Of a stretch of DNA of 64,000 bases, positions 1-9,806 are shown piece after piece (position 1 is the first letter of the stretch; every line of letters begins with the position of its first letter). This DNA comes from Pseudomonadota bacterium (GTDB lineage Bacteria; Pseudomonadota; Alphaproteobacteria; Acetobacterales; Acetobacteraceae). The notes beneath the pieces are model-generated. The model was not told where the DNA came from. It saw nothing but the letters and a program-made list of their open reading frames with translations, and made no database searches. The DNA lies in NCBI GenBank assembly GCA_021818425.1, contig JAKAEC010000004.1, positions 1-64,000 on the forward strand, read 5' to 3'. The translations under genes and the position numbers were made by a program.

Positions 1-1260
1 TCATGAAGCTGTATGCGGACCATAATAGGGGCCGCGTACAACGCGCTGCGGCCAACCGCCGTTCAGCCGTGCGGCAAGATGGCGCTGGATGAGCCAAACG
101 GGCTCTTCCAGATGACTAAGTGGCCCCTGCCTGGCAAAGCTGGATTTGAGACCAGCCTGCACGGCGCGGTTTACTTCCATGTCCTCAACGTGGAAGTTCC
201 TCAGTAGTTCCTTCTCGGCCTCTAGCGTGGCGGCAAAGTTTGGTGAGACCATGGCTTCACGGGTGACCAACGTCATGGTCTGCAATCGGCAATGCTCCGC
301 GCCCAAAGGAAACAGGCGATACCAAAGCAACCTATCCGGCATCGTAAGGAACATAAAGAAAGGATGCCCAACAAATAGCCCCCATTCTTTGGTCTGTGTG
401 CTGGTAATGCCGTCAATCAACATGAATCCGGCGGGCTGGTCGCCGCGTACCTTCGCCGCGTCGATCTCCGCGCAGAACTTGGCTGTGAAGGGCAGATGAG
501 CATGCACGTAGAATGGGTGCTCAGGCTCCGTCCACGTATTCTGCCCTGGCATGATCGGGTTCAACGTCGTACGGTGGGCACCGATATGGTGGTAGGATTC
601 CATCCAATTCTCCACCATTACTTTCCAGTTGAAGGCACAGTCCCAATCCATGCTAATGACGATCTGCATCTCCTCGAACCGCCAGGGGGCAAGCAGCTCA
701 TCAAGGTCGCCGTAAACCTCGACAAGCGGTGGAGCCGTACCGTCGAAATTCACAAATACGAAGCCGTTCCAGATTTCGCTGCGCACTTCGCCCAATGGCC
801 AATCCTGCTTGGCGAAGCCCTCCGCCTGCTGCATATGCGGGCAACTGCGCAGCTTGCCGTCCATTTCGAAGGACCAAGAATGATAAGCGCAAACAAGATG
901 AGCGGCGTGGAGGCGACGGGGAAATCCATTCTCCAGTGCAATCATGTCCAGATTCCGGTGCGGACAGACACGAGAGAGCACATGCACGTTGCCCGCCGCA
1001 TCACGCGTAACCACCAACGGCTCCCCCAGCATATCCAAGGCCAGGCAGTCGCCGGTTTGCGAAACCTCCGAAACACGCGCAACGCATAGCCAACCGGCGC
1101 GGAAGAGCTTCTGCTCTTCCAACTCATAAAACCCCGCAGAAAGATAGGCCCCTGCGGGCAATGACCGTGCCCTGGCCAAAGGAACCGAGGCCGTCTCGGC
1201 GACACGTACGCAAAGGGCGGAAATCTCGTCGAATACCACATTGCCTCCATCAAAGTGCAA
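1..1260 (-). CDS. Rieske [2Fe-2S] aromatic-ring-hydroxylating-type oxygenase, alpha subunit
   Basis: 419 aa ORF; Rieske motif CPH-RNLD...CAYHSWSF (CxH...CxxH); downstream catalytic domain with NWKVMVENWMESYHH (mononuclear Fe His motif). Confidence 0.9.
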   Translation of the reverse strand: MHFDGGNVVFDEISALCVRVAETASVPLARARSLPAGAYLSAGFYELEEQKLFRAGWLCVARVSEVSQTGDCLALDMLGEPLVVTRDAAGNVHVLSRVCPHRNLDMIALENGFPRRLHAAHLVCAYHSWSFEMDGKLRSCPHMQQAEGFAKQDWPLGEVRSEIWNGFVFVNFDGTAPPLVEVYGDLDELLAPWRFEEMQIVISMDWDCAFNWKVMVENWMESYHHIGAHRTTLNPIMPGQNTWTEPEHPFYVHAHLPFTAKFCAEIDAAKVRGDQPAGFMLIDGITSTQTKEWGLFVGHPFFMFLTMPDRLLWYRLFPLGAEHCRLQTMTLVTREAMVSPNFAATLEAEKELLRNFHVEDMEVNRAVQAGLKSSFARQGPLSHLEEPVWLIQRHLAARLNGGWPQRVVRGPYYGPHTAS

Positions 1261-1431
1261 TGAAATTCACAAATGCCGACTGATCCTGGATCGAAATGGA
1301 TTTGCGCAGTCAATCGATCACGTGTTATCCGGGGCCAGGCTGCCACACCGAGGCAGATTATTCATTAGTCCGTGGCGTCAAAATAGTCTTTTTGGGAAGC
1401 AAGGTTGCCAGAACGTGCAAGCAAGGGACTT

Positions 1432-2370
1432 TCATACGCCCATCGCTAGCCCATATTCGTGCGCCAGCTCGGTAAGGACATTCAAAGCTGACGGGGAGAG
1501 AGGCGCGCGCGCGCGTGTGGCGAGCTCAAACTCTACCGCATAGCCAAAACGGCGGGGCTGTACTGGGCGCAGCGGCAAAGCAAAGTGCGTGGCCCGTACG
1601 TAATGGTCCGGCAGATAGCCGATATAGCGGCCGGTGAGCACCAGTAGGGCTACACCCTCAACGTCATTTGCCGTGGCTGTGCGAACGAAGCCGCCGGCAA
1701 GCTGCCTAGCTTCGTCCTGCTCGGCATAACTACGGCCCACCACCTCGCAGCCCATCAGCATTTCCACTGGGACCTCATCCGGACAATAACTGTAAAGCGG
1801 GTGCGTCTCTGCGCAATAAAGATTGTTCTGCTCGGCATAAAGAAAGCGATAATTTAACCCTGGCAAACGCTGGTGTACGGGGACGATGGCGGCATGCAGC
1901 CGCTCCTCCAGCACGGCCTTTTCCAGGAGATTCGGCGGGTCGACGCAGATGTTTACCTGCGCGCGCGGAGCCCGACGCTTGGCCGCAGCCAGCACTCGTG
2001 GCAGGCGAAAATTCGAATCCGTCACCAACGTATCGATAAGACCAAGATTGAAGTCGCCTGTTATCTCCGTGTGGATATTGTTTATCCTCTCGCGAAAACC
2101 TTCCAATGCGCTCAACAATTGCCGCACCGCCGCCAACACGGAACGACCCTGATCTGTGAGCGCGAACCCGCCGCGCCCACGTCGACAAAGTGTTACGCCA
2201 AGCCTCGTCTCCAGCGCTTTCAGCTGCTTACTGATGGTGGAAAGCCCCACTTGAAGTTCCGCCTCCGCCGCGGTGAAGCCGCCCGCCTCTGCCACCGTAG
2301 CGAAAAGCCGCAGCAGCCGGAGATCAACATCGCCCAAATTGCCTCTAAAGGGTGCCGGCCTGCGGGACAT
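1432..2370 (-). CDS. LysR-family transcriptional regulator
   Basis: 312 aa; N-terminal HTH (DLRLLRLFATVAEAGGFTAAEAELQVGLSTISKQLKALETRLG) and LysR substrate-binding domain. Confidence 0.92.
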   Translation of the reverse strand: MSRRPAPFRGNLGDVDLRLLRLFATVAEAGGFTAAEAELQVGLSTISKQLKALETRLGVTLCRRGRGGFALTDQGRSVLAAVRQLLSALEGFRERINNIHTEITGDFNLGLIDTLVTDSNFRLPRVLAAAKRRAPRAQVNICVDPPNLLEKAVLEERLHAAIVPVHQRLPGLNYRFLYAEQNNLYCAETHPLYSYCPDEVPVEMLMGCEVVGRSYAEQDEARQLAGGFVRTATANDVEGVALLVLTGRYIGYLPDHYVRATHFALPLRPVQPRRFGYAVEFELATRARAPLSPSALNVLTELAHEYGLAMGV

Positions 2371-2575
2371 ACTTGCCTAATAAAGAAACTTGTGAGGCAC
2401 ATCAAGCCATGTACCCGAAAAAAAACTGCCGCTATCGGTAAGCATCGCTAATATTTAAACCATTTTTTCGAAAGATAATACCGAAAGAGTTAATTTATGC
2501 ATTCTTTTTCATCCTTTGCTTAACAAGTAATCATTTTTTGTCGGTGGTATTCAACACTTTTTTAAGGACGCAACG

Positions 2576-2638
2576 ATGATGCATGCCGTGAAGCAGGCTT
2601 TACGCGCCATTCAGGCGCGCGTGGCCGGTGATAGATGA
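2576..2638 (+). CDS. Putative 20-aa leader ORF (MMHAVKQALRAIQARVAGDR) overlapping the desaturase start (ATGA)
   Basis: AAGGA Shine-Dalgarno 5' of ATG at 2576; stop TGA 2636-2638 overlaps downstream ATG 2635. Confidence 0.4.
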   Translation: MMHAVKQALRAIQARVAGDR

Positions 2639-3642
2639 AAGCCGCTTCGCTGTTCCGCTACCCCGGCAGCGCCGGATACAACGTCGCGGGCTTGGCCTAT
2701 GCCATGTTCGGCTATGTGGGCGGTTTGCGTCTGATCACCCCCAGCAATCTGCTTTTAAACGTAGCGGGCACTGTGCTGCTGGCACACAGCCTCGTGGTCT
2801 GCGCCTATTTCATTCACGAATTCGCACATGGCACGGTGTTCCGCGCGGCGGCAAACAACGATCGGGGAGGCGAAGTTATGGCCTGGATCACTGGCGCGTG
2901 CTTTGCCTCGTATCACGGCTTGAAAGAAAAGCATTTGCGTCACCATGCGGAGCGAATGGATGTTGCAGAATTTGATTATCGAAAGATTCTACGTCGGGCT
3001 CCAACTTGGGCATGCAAGGCTGTACTGGCCTTGGAATGGGCCTATATTCCTGCGATAGAATTGCTCATGCACGGGCTGGTAGTGCAGGCACAGTATAAGG
3101 GCAGCGCCGCCATGCGCAGGCGGGCAAACAATCTGCTAGCCTCACGCATCAGCTTTTTTGTGCTGCTCGGCCTTGTCGCACCACGTGCCTTGGCCTGCTA
3201 CGCCGTCGCCTATTTGATGATGCTGCAGGTGCTGCGCTTCATGGACGCGTACCAGCATACATTTGACGTCTGTATTGCTTCCTCATCGTCCCCTGCATCA
3301 GACAATAAGTTGCGCGACCGGGCCTATGAACACGCCAACACATATAGCAACATTCTGTCTCTCTCCAACCCATATCTCAATCTGCTAACATTGAATTTTG
3401 CCTATCACAACGCGCACCACGCCCGCCCAGCCGCACCCTGGCACGAACTGCCCGCGCTGCATGAAAAGCTTTATGGCAGAGATCAGACGCAAGTGCTGAC
3501 AGCGCGAGAATTGCTAAGAAGCTATCACTGCAACCGCGTAAAGCGAATATTAGCCCCGGATTATGGTGAGGTCCACCCCGAGGGCGACAGGGCGCACGAT
3601 TTCCTGGGCGCCGTTGGCGTGTCCTTTCTCACGGCAATTTGA
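2635..3642 (+). CDS. Membrane fatty-acid desaturase / hydroxylase-like di-iron protein
   Basis: 335 aa; three histidine boxes HEFAH, HLRHH, HNAHH; multiple TM segments. Confidence 0.85.
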   Translation: MKAASLFRYPGSAGYNVAGLAYAMFGYVGGLRLITPSNLLLNVAGTVLLAHSLVVCAYFIHEFAHGTVFRAAANNDRGGEVMAWITGACFASYHGLKEKHLRHHAERMDVAEFDYRKILRRAPTWACKAVLALEWAYIPAIELLMHGLVVQAQYKGSAAMRRRANNLLASRISFFVLLGLVAPRALACYAVAYLMMLQVLRFMDAYQHTFDVCIASSSSPASDNKLRDRAYEHANTYSNILSLSNPYLNLLTLNFAYHNAHHARPAAPWHELPALHEKLYGRDQTQVLTARELLRSYHCNRVKRILAPDYGEVHPEGDRAHDFLGAVGVSFLTAI

Positions 3643-3709
3643 CTCCGCTAACCGGCACGAATTTCGAAGCGATCATATCTCCAACAAGACCGTGTAGTTG
3701 AGGTAAACA

Positions 3710-5023
3710 ATGGCAAGTAAGAAATTTCATCTGGGTTGGTTCATGAATTTTACCCCGGATGAATGGCGCGAACCGTTTGGCCAGGGCGGTACACCCTGGG
3801 ATGGTCAGTTCTATATCGAAATGGCACAAACCTTAGAGCGAGCATGCTTTGATTACATCATGATCGAGGACAAGTTAATGGTCTCGGAAACCTACGGCGG
3901 CTCGCGCGAGCTTGGCCTACGCAGCGGCGTCATGGCACCTAAGCACGACCCAGCACCACTGGCCGTCGCCATGGGCATGGCGACAAAACATCTCGGTGTC
4001 GTTGCTACAATGTCCACCCTCGCCTACCCACCGTTTCTAATGGCACGACTGTCCTCGACCATCGATAGCCTAATCAAGGGACGCTTCGGCTGGAATGTAG
4101 TTACAAGCGCTGAAGATCTTGCTGCGCAGAATTTCGGGTTGGATAAGCTGCCGCCGCGTGAACTGCGCTACGAGATGGCCGAGGAATATATGGAGGTGAT
4201 GGGCAAGCTGTTCGACAGTTGGGAGCCGGACGCTGTGGTTCGCGACCACGAAAGAGGTATTTACGCCGACCATACCAAAGTTCGCCCCATCAATCATCAA
4301 GGCAAATACTTCAAAGTGCGCGGCCCGCTGAACACGGTTCGATCCCCGCAAGGTCGCCCTGTGTACCTCCAAGCTGGCGCCTCACCACGCGGGCGAGACT
4401 TCGCCGCCAAACATGCTGATTCTATTGTTTCCGTGGCCAGCGGCGTGGAATCGATGAAAGTCTTCCGGGACGATATACGAGCGCGTGCCGCTGCCGTTGG
4501 ACGCGACCCTGACAGCATTAAGGTCATGTTCTGCGTTACCCCAGTACTTGGCGAAACCAATGACAATGCGCATGAGAAATTGCACCGTCGACTCAATACC
4601 CCACAATTCATCGACGACATGCTGGCTTCCATCTCCGCCATCACCGACATCGATTTTTCTAAGTTTGATCTAGAACAACCGTTGCCAGAAAAGCTCGTTA
4701 CCAATGGTGAGCAAGGCTCTCTGGACAAGTTTCAACAATGGGGATCCGGCAAAACCCTGCGGCAGTTAGTGGTTGATGGCGCGGGGGGAATGGTCTCGTC
4801 TGTCGAGCTGATCGGCACGCCAAAATCCGTGGCGGAGCGCATGGCGGAGGTGATGGAGCAAGTCGGAGGAGATGGCTTTCTAATCACTACACCGGTTCTA
4901 AGGGTTGGTCGGCACTATCTTGTGGAAGTAGCAGACGGGTTAGTTCCTGAGTTGCAGCGCCTGGGTTGCGTGCGCACCGCATATACACACCAACTGCTTC
5001 GCGAAAATTTGCGGGAATTCTGA
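3710..5023 (+). CDS. FMN-dependent monooxygenase, NtaA/SnaA/DszA (bacterial luciferase-like) family
   Basis: 437 aa; typical N-terminus (FHLGWFMNFTPDEWREPFG..PWDGQFY), GRFGWNVVTS, GRPVYLQAGASPRGRDFAAKHAD motifs. Confidence 0.9.
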   Translation: MASKKFHLGWFMNFTPDEWREPFGQGGTPWDGQFYIEMAQTLERACFDYIMIEDKLMVSETYGGSRELGLRSGVMAPKHDPAPLAVAMGMATKHLGVVATMSTLAYPPFLMARLSSTIDSLIKGRFGWNVVTSAEDLAAQNFGLDKLPPRELRYEMAEEYMEVMGKLFDSWEPDAVVRDHERGIYADHTKVRPINHQGKYFKVRGPLNTVRSPQGRPVYLQAGASPRGRDFAAKHADSIVSVASGVESMKVFRDDIRARAAAVGRDPDSIKVMFCVTPVLGETNDNAHEKLHRRLNTPQFIDDMLASISAITDIDFSKFDLEQPLPEKLVTNGEQGSLDKFQQWGSGKTLRQLVVDGAGGMVSSVELIGTPKSVAERMAEVMEQVGGDGFLITTPVLRVGRHYLVEVADGLVPELQRLGCVRTAYTHQLLRENLREF

Positions 5024-5030
5024 ACTGGTT

Positions 5031-5045
5031 TGGCATCCTTTTTGC
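5031..5045 (+). promoter_or_regulatory. Putative sigma-54 (RpoN) promoter upstream of ABC transporter
   Basis: TGGCAT-CCTTT-TTGC; GG and GC doublets with exact 10-nt spacing; about 65 nt upstream of the SBP start. Confidence 0.55.
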
Positions 5046-5110
5046 GTTGTTATTTTTTGTAAACCGCTCCTTCTACAACGACTTTGCCTTCTGTTCATAA
5101 GAGGATTTTC

Positions 5111-6106
5111 ATGAAACGGGCTTTCAAACTGACATCCCTGCTATCCGCCGCAGCACTTTCGCTTCTAATCGGCGTGTCGGCTAAGGCTGAAACACCGTTG
5201 CGCATTGGCTTCAGCGACTGGCCCGGCTGGACCGGCTGGCAGATCGCCATCGACAAAGGCTGGTTCAAACAGGCCGGCGTTGACGTTGACATGCAGTGGT
5301 TTGACTATTCTGCGTCACTAGATGCCTTTTCTGCAGGCAAACTTGACGGCGATTTCGTTGCCACCAGCGATGCCTTGGCCGAAGGTGCGAACGGGACAAA
5401 GAATGAGCTGATCATGCTTACCGATTATTCAAGCGGTAACGACCAGATTTTAGCAAAGCCCGGCATTACCAACATCAAGCAACTCGCCGGGCAGAAGGTC
5501 GGCATTGAAGTCGGATTGCTCGAGCAGATGCTGCTCGACCATGCGCTAAAAGCCAACGGCATGACATTGAATTCGGTTCAACTCGTCAACACTGTTACAA
5601 ACAACACGCCGCAGGTACTGGCTTCCGGCGCTGTCGCCGCTATCGGCGTCTGGCAGCCAATTGCCGACCAGGCACGCCTCGCCTTACCTGGCGCGCACGC
5701 CATTTACACGTCGGCCCAGGCACCCGGGTTGATCTATGACGGACTGATTGTCACGCCGCAGAGCCTAGCCGAACGTCCGCAAGATTGGGCGAAGGTGATT
5801 AAGGTATGGTACCGCATCGAAGCCTACATCAACAATCCGAAAACTCATGCGGAAGCGTTGAAGATTATGGCCGCGCGCGACGGCGTATCGCCGCAAATCT
5901 ATCAGCGTTATGTGAAGGGCACACATCTGCTTAGCGTCGAGGAAGCCAAGGCCGCCTTCGTGCCTGGCCCTGGACTGAACTCCATCTACGGCTCCGATGC
6001 CAACGCCGATGCCTTCAACGTTCGCAACGGTGTTTATAAAACACCCCAGAATATCAAGGATTACATCAACAGCTCTTTGATAGACGCCTATAAGGAGAAC
6101 CATTAG
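5111..6106 (+). CDS. ABC transporter substrate-binding protein of urea-carboxylase-region (NitT/TauT-like) type
   Basis: Signal peptide MKRAFKLTSLLSAAALSLLIGVSAKA; PLRIGFSDWPGWTGWQIAIDKGWF..GVDVDMQWFDY..SLDAF resembles periplasmic proteins next to urea carboxylases; ORF opens at 5084 but 5111 ATG has the SD and signal peptide. Confidence 0.85.
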   Translation: MKRAFKLTSLLSAAALSLLIGVSAKAETPLRIGFSDWPGWTGWQIAIDKGWFKQAGVDVDMQWFDYSASLDAFSAGKLDGDFVATSDALAEGANGTKNELIMLTDYSSGNDQILAKPGITNIKQLAGQKVGIEVGLLEQMLLDHALKANGMTLNSVQLVNTVTNNTPQVLASGAVAAIGVWQPIADQARLALPGAHAIYTSAQAPGLIYDGLIVTPQSLAERPQDWAKVIKVWYRIEAYINNPKTHAEALKIMAARDGVSPQIYQRYVKGTHLLSVEEAKAAFVPGPGLNSIYGSDANADAFNVRNGVYKTPQNIKDYINSSLIDAYKENH

Positions 6107-7122
6107 TGCTGAATGCGTTGGAGATCGCGGGCACCAAACCGGTCCTCTCCGAAACTGGTGACGCGGTGCCAGGACAATGGTTCCGGGTCCGCGCGCCGTT
6201 ATCGCGGCGGCTGCGAATACTCCTTGCCGTTTTCTCCTTCCTGCTACCGCTCGCGGTTTGGTCCGCCGTAAGCTACGTTCCGTTCATTTGGCATCCGGAT
6301 ATGCTGATCTCAAACCCCGGTGATGTCGATTACCTTATGCCCGGCATGCGCGTGAAAAAGGCGACATTTGCCTTGGAAATCGCCAACGCTAAGGCCAACC
6401 ACGCAGCGCCCCCTCAGGGCATACCATGCAACCCAGTTTATCTGCCGGCACCAGGCGAAGTGCTGAAGGCATTCTACACTTCGTTTACCACCCCACCACG
6501 GGATCAGAATGGATTATGGCTACATCAGAGCCTTTGGCAAAGCATCCAGACAATTTTTTGGGGCTTCGTGATCTCCTCGCTTATCGGCGTACCGCTTGGA
6601 ATACTTTGCGGATCGCATAGCGGAGTGGCTAAACTTGTTGAGCCATTCATAGAGTTCTTCCGCTATCTCCCCGCCCCGGCCTTCGGCACTCTGGCAGTGG
6701 CAGTGCTTGGCATCTATGCTGGACCAAAGATTGCCATCATTGTCATCGGTACGCTGTTTCAGCAAATCCTGATCATCGCCAATACGACCCGTAAGGCGGA
6801 CTTCGCGCTGGTGGAAGCAGCCCTCACGCTGGGTACGCGCAACCTACGACTTCTTACCAGCGTCATCATTCCCAGCGTGCTGCCGGACCTCTACCGGGAC
6901 CAAAGAATTCTACTCGGCTGGGCCTGGACATATCTAATTGTGGCCGAGTTAATCGGTGCCACCAGCGGAATTTCGTTATTCATCACTCAGCAATCGCGCT
7001 ATCAGCATTACGCCAATGTCTACGCAGCCATCGCGATGATCGGCATTCTGGGACTGGGTACAGATTTGGTTCTAGCCGCCCTCGGACGCAAACTCTTCCC
7101 CTGGGATAAGGCCGCCGCATGA
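6106..7122 (+). CDS. ABC transporter permease (NitT/TauT-like)
   Basis: 338 aa, GTG start; BPD_transp_1 features, EAALTLGTRNLRLLTSVIIPSVLPDLY. Confidence 0.88.
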   Translation: MLNALEIAGTKPVLSETGDAVPGQWFRVRAPLSRRLRILLAVFSFLLPLAVWSAVSYVPFIWHPDMLISNPGDVDYLMPGMRVKKATFALEIANAKANHAAPPQGIPCNPVYLPAPGEVLKAFYTSFTTPPRDQNGLWLHQSLWQSIQTIFWGFVISSLIGVPLGILCGSHSGVAKLVEPFIEFFRYLPAPAFGTLAVAVLGIYAGPKIAIIVIGTLFQQILIIANTTRKADFALVEAALTLGTRNLRLLTSVIIPSVLPDLYRDQRILLGWAWTYLIVAELIGATSGISLFITQQSRYQHYANVYAAIAMIGILGLGTDLVLAALGRKLFPWDKAAA

Positions 7123-8018
7123 GCTCCAGTATGATCTCCTATCTCGAACAGCCTATCGATGTGCAGGCGCGTCTGGCCCGGCTCAAGGCTCGAAATATCA
7201 TTCTCAGCGTTGAAGATCTTAGCAAGAGCTTTGCCTCGAGCAAGGACGAAATTATCGCTCTTGAATCGCTGTCTTTTAGTACCCATCAGCGTGAATTTCT
7301 TTGCGTGATCGGTCCGTCTGGCTGTGGCAAATCTACCCTGGCGCGTATTCTTGCAGGGCTAGAGCCCGCCAGCGGCGGCGTGGTGCGACTGGATGGAAGG
7401 CCCGTGCAAGGCCCAGGACGCGAGCGCGGCATGGTTTTTCAGGGCTATACGCTGTTTCCTTGGCTCAGTGTGCGGCGCAATGTGATGTTTGGCTTGCGCA
7501 TGGCCAATATCAGCAAAGCGGAAGCGCAGCGCCAAGCAGATGAATGGCTGGCACTGGTGGGGTTAGAGAAGTTTGCCGATGCGTACCCGCATCAGCTCTC
7601 GGGGGGCATGAAACAGCGTGTGGCAATCATCCGAGCGTTGGTGAACCGCCCACGCGTGCTGCTGATGGACGAGCCGTTCTCGGCCCTTGACGCGCAAACT
7701 CGCCAGCGCATGCAGGCTTATTTGCTAGAAATTTGGCGAAAGGTGGATATCACCATCATCTTCATCACCCATGATCTGGATGAAGCCGTGTTTCTGGCAG
7801 ACCGTATCCTGGTTCTGGACGCACACCCCGGCCGCTTGCGGGAAATGATCGAGGTCCCCTTACCCCGACCGCGCGACGCCGCACAACTCGCGAGCCCGGC
7901 TTTCATCGCAACCAAGGCCCGGCTGGAAACGCTGATCCATGGCACCGCAACTAATGGGGAGGATGAACCTTACCCCACCGTTCCCTTGCTAACGAATGTA
8001 AGTGACGAAGTGGAATAG
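7119..8018 (+). CDS. ABC transporter ATP-binding protein
   Basis: Walker A GPSGCGKST, signature LSGGMKQRVAI, Walker B VLLMDEPFSALD; overlaps the permease stop. Confidence 0.95.
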   Translation: MSSSMISYLEQPIDVQARLARLKARNIILSVEDLSKSFASSKDEIIALESLSFSTHQREFLCVIGPSGCGKSTLARILAGLEPASGGVVRLDGRPVQGPGRERGMVFQGYTLFPWLSVRRNVMFGLRMANISKAEAQRQADEWLALVGLEKFADAYPHQLSGGMKQRVAIIRALVNRPRVLLMDEPFSALDAQTRQRMQAYLLEIWRKVDITIIFITHDLDEAVFLADRILVLDAHPGRLREMIEVPLPRPRDAAQLASPAFIATKARLETLIHGTATNGEDEPYPTVPLLTNVSDEVE

Positions 8019-8021
8019 CTT

Positions 8022-9806
8022 CTACTTAACCTGAGACGCCCCCCAGTAGGCGCGCCAGCCGCCATGAGCGGTAATGTCCGCCGCCCCTTCTAACGCATAA
8101 GCCTCACACAGGAAGCCGGGATGCACGGAACCGTCCTCCAGCGTCACGCGGCCGATGACCATTGGGGCGGGCAGAGTGGCCACAAAATGGCCAAAGGCGG
8201 ACGGACTGAGGCTCCACAATTCGACCGCGATGCCGGCACCAGAAAAACCGGGCGTTTGCGCTAGCCCAGGCTTGGGCGGGTTCGTGGCCAGGGCGAAGAG
8301 CCGGTAGTCTGGTGCTGTGAAAGCCGGGCGGATGAGCCGGGCACCTAGACTGGTGAGTTCATGGTTTAGCACCATGCCAGAGAGATGGGCACCAGCGACT
8401 ACGAGGCTGACCTCATTCGACGGCCCTTCGTAACGCCCGTAAGGCTCAGCCCGGGTGAGGCCCGCCCCAGCGCCCAGGGCATTGTGCAATTTATCGGCGC
8501 AGACCGCCAATGAGGCTTCCGAGAAGGCAGGGCCGATGAGGGTAACGCCAAAAGGCAAGCCATCTGGCTTGAACCCGGCCGGCAGGGCGATGGCGGCCAT
8601 ATCCAACAAATTCACGAAATTGGTGTAGAGGCCGAGGGTTGAATTGTGCTTTACAGGCTCGGCCAACATTTCTTCAATGGTGAAAATGGTAGGAGCCGTA
8701 GGCAGCAGCAGCGCGTCGCATTTGACAAACTCCGCCATTGTGAGTTGACGCAGGGCCTGGACCTTGTAGATATCGTCAAATGCATCAGCGGCTGAGAATT
8801 TATGGCCGCCTTCAATAATGGCGCGGACCACGGGGAATACATCATCCGCATGACGCCGCATGAAAGCACGAGTGGCAGCGGTGCGCTCAGCCAAGAAGGC
8901 GCCCCCATAGAGCAGCGCAGCAATATCACGGAAGGGTGCATAATCGATCTCCACCAATTCCCACCCCAAAGCTTTGGCCTTGCCCAGGGCGGCTTCGTAG
9001 AGGGCGAAGGCTGCTACGTCTCCGGCAAAATCCTTGTCTTTTCCAGCCAACACGCCCAGGCGTGGAACGGCAGGCAGAGGATGGTTGGCGGGGGGACGGG
9101 AATAGGCGTCTGACGCATCATAACCTTCAGCGGCACTTAGCACCGCCATCGCATCCGCCACGCAATTAGCGAAGATGGAAATGCAGTCCAGGCTCTTGCA
9201 GGCGGGCACAACACCGGTGGCAGAGAGGCGGCCGATCGAGGGTTTAAGCCCAATGAGGTTGTTGAAGGCGGCGGGTACACGACCCGAGCCGGCGGTGTCC
9301 GTGCCCAGGGAGAAGGCAGCTAGGCCAGCACCCACGGCTACTGCCGAGCCGGAAGAGGAGCCGCCGGATACATAAGCGGTATTGAACACCGAGCGCGGGG
9401 CGCCATAAGGGGAGCGCGTACCATTCAGCCCAGTGGCAAACTGGTCCAGATTTGCCTTGCCTATAAGCAAGGCGCCCGCGGCGCGCAGGCGGGCGATAGT
9501 GGTGGCGTCCTGCTCTGGTATATAGGCAAAGGCTGGGCAGGCCGCGGTGGTGGGCAGACCCGTGACGTCTATATTATCCTTGACCACGTACGGGATGCCG
9601 TACAGCGGCTTACCCGCCGAGCCTTCCAATTCAAGTTTCGCTGCTTCGGCCAGCAGATTTTCCGCTTTTACCAGAGAGATGAAGACCGCTTTGTCAGAAT
9701 AGGTGGCGATGCGCGCCAGAAAGGTTTTCACCAGCGCCGTAGGCGTTATCGTTCCTGCTTCGTAACCAGACCGGATGGCCGAGAATTCAAGAAGATCTAG
9801 GGTCAT
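8022..9806 (-). CDS. atzF: Allophanate hydrolase
   Basis: 594 aa; amidase-signature domain (GSSSGSAVAVGAGLAAFSLGTDTAGSGRVPAAFNNLIGLKPS) plus C-terminal allophanate hydrolase domain. Confidence 0.92.
   Translation of the reverse strand: MTLDLLEFSAIRSGYEAGTITPTALVKTFLARIATYSDKAVFISLVKAENLLAEAAKLELEGSAGKPLYGIPYVVKDNIDVTGLPTTAACPAFAYIPEQDATTIARLRAAGALLIGKANLDQFATGLNGTRSPYGAPRSVFNTAYVSGGSSSGSAVAVGAGLAAFSLGTDTAGSGRVPAAFNNLIGLKPSIGRLSATGVVPACKSLDCISIFANCVADAMAVLSAAEGYDASDAYSRPPANHPLPAVPRLGVLAGKDKDFAGDVAAFALYEAALGKAKALGWELVEIDYAPFRDIAALLYGGAFLAERTAATRAFMRRHADDVFPVVRAIIEGGHKFSAADAFDDIYKVQALRQLTMAEFVKCDALLLPTAPTIFTIEEMLAEPVKHNSTLGLYTNFVNLLDMAAIALPAGFKPDGLPFGVTLIGPAFSEASLAVCADKLHNALGAGAGLTRAEPYGRYEGPSNEVSLVVAGAHLSGMVLNHELTSLGARLIRPAFTAPDYRLFALATNPPKPGLAQTPGFSGAGIAVELWSLSPSAFGHFVATLPAPMVIGRVTLEDGSVHPGFLCEAYALEGAADITAHGGWRAYWGASQVK

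Noticed and set aside
3642-3709. Sigma-54 promoter before the monooxygenase gene (CGGCACGAATTTCGA)
   Set aside because: The -12 GC doublet is not present at the required spacing.
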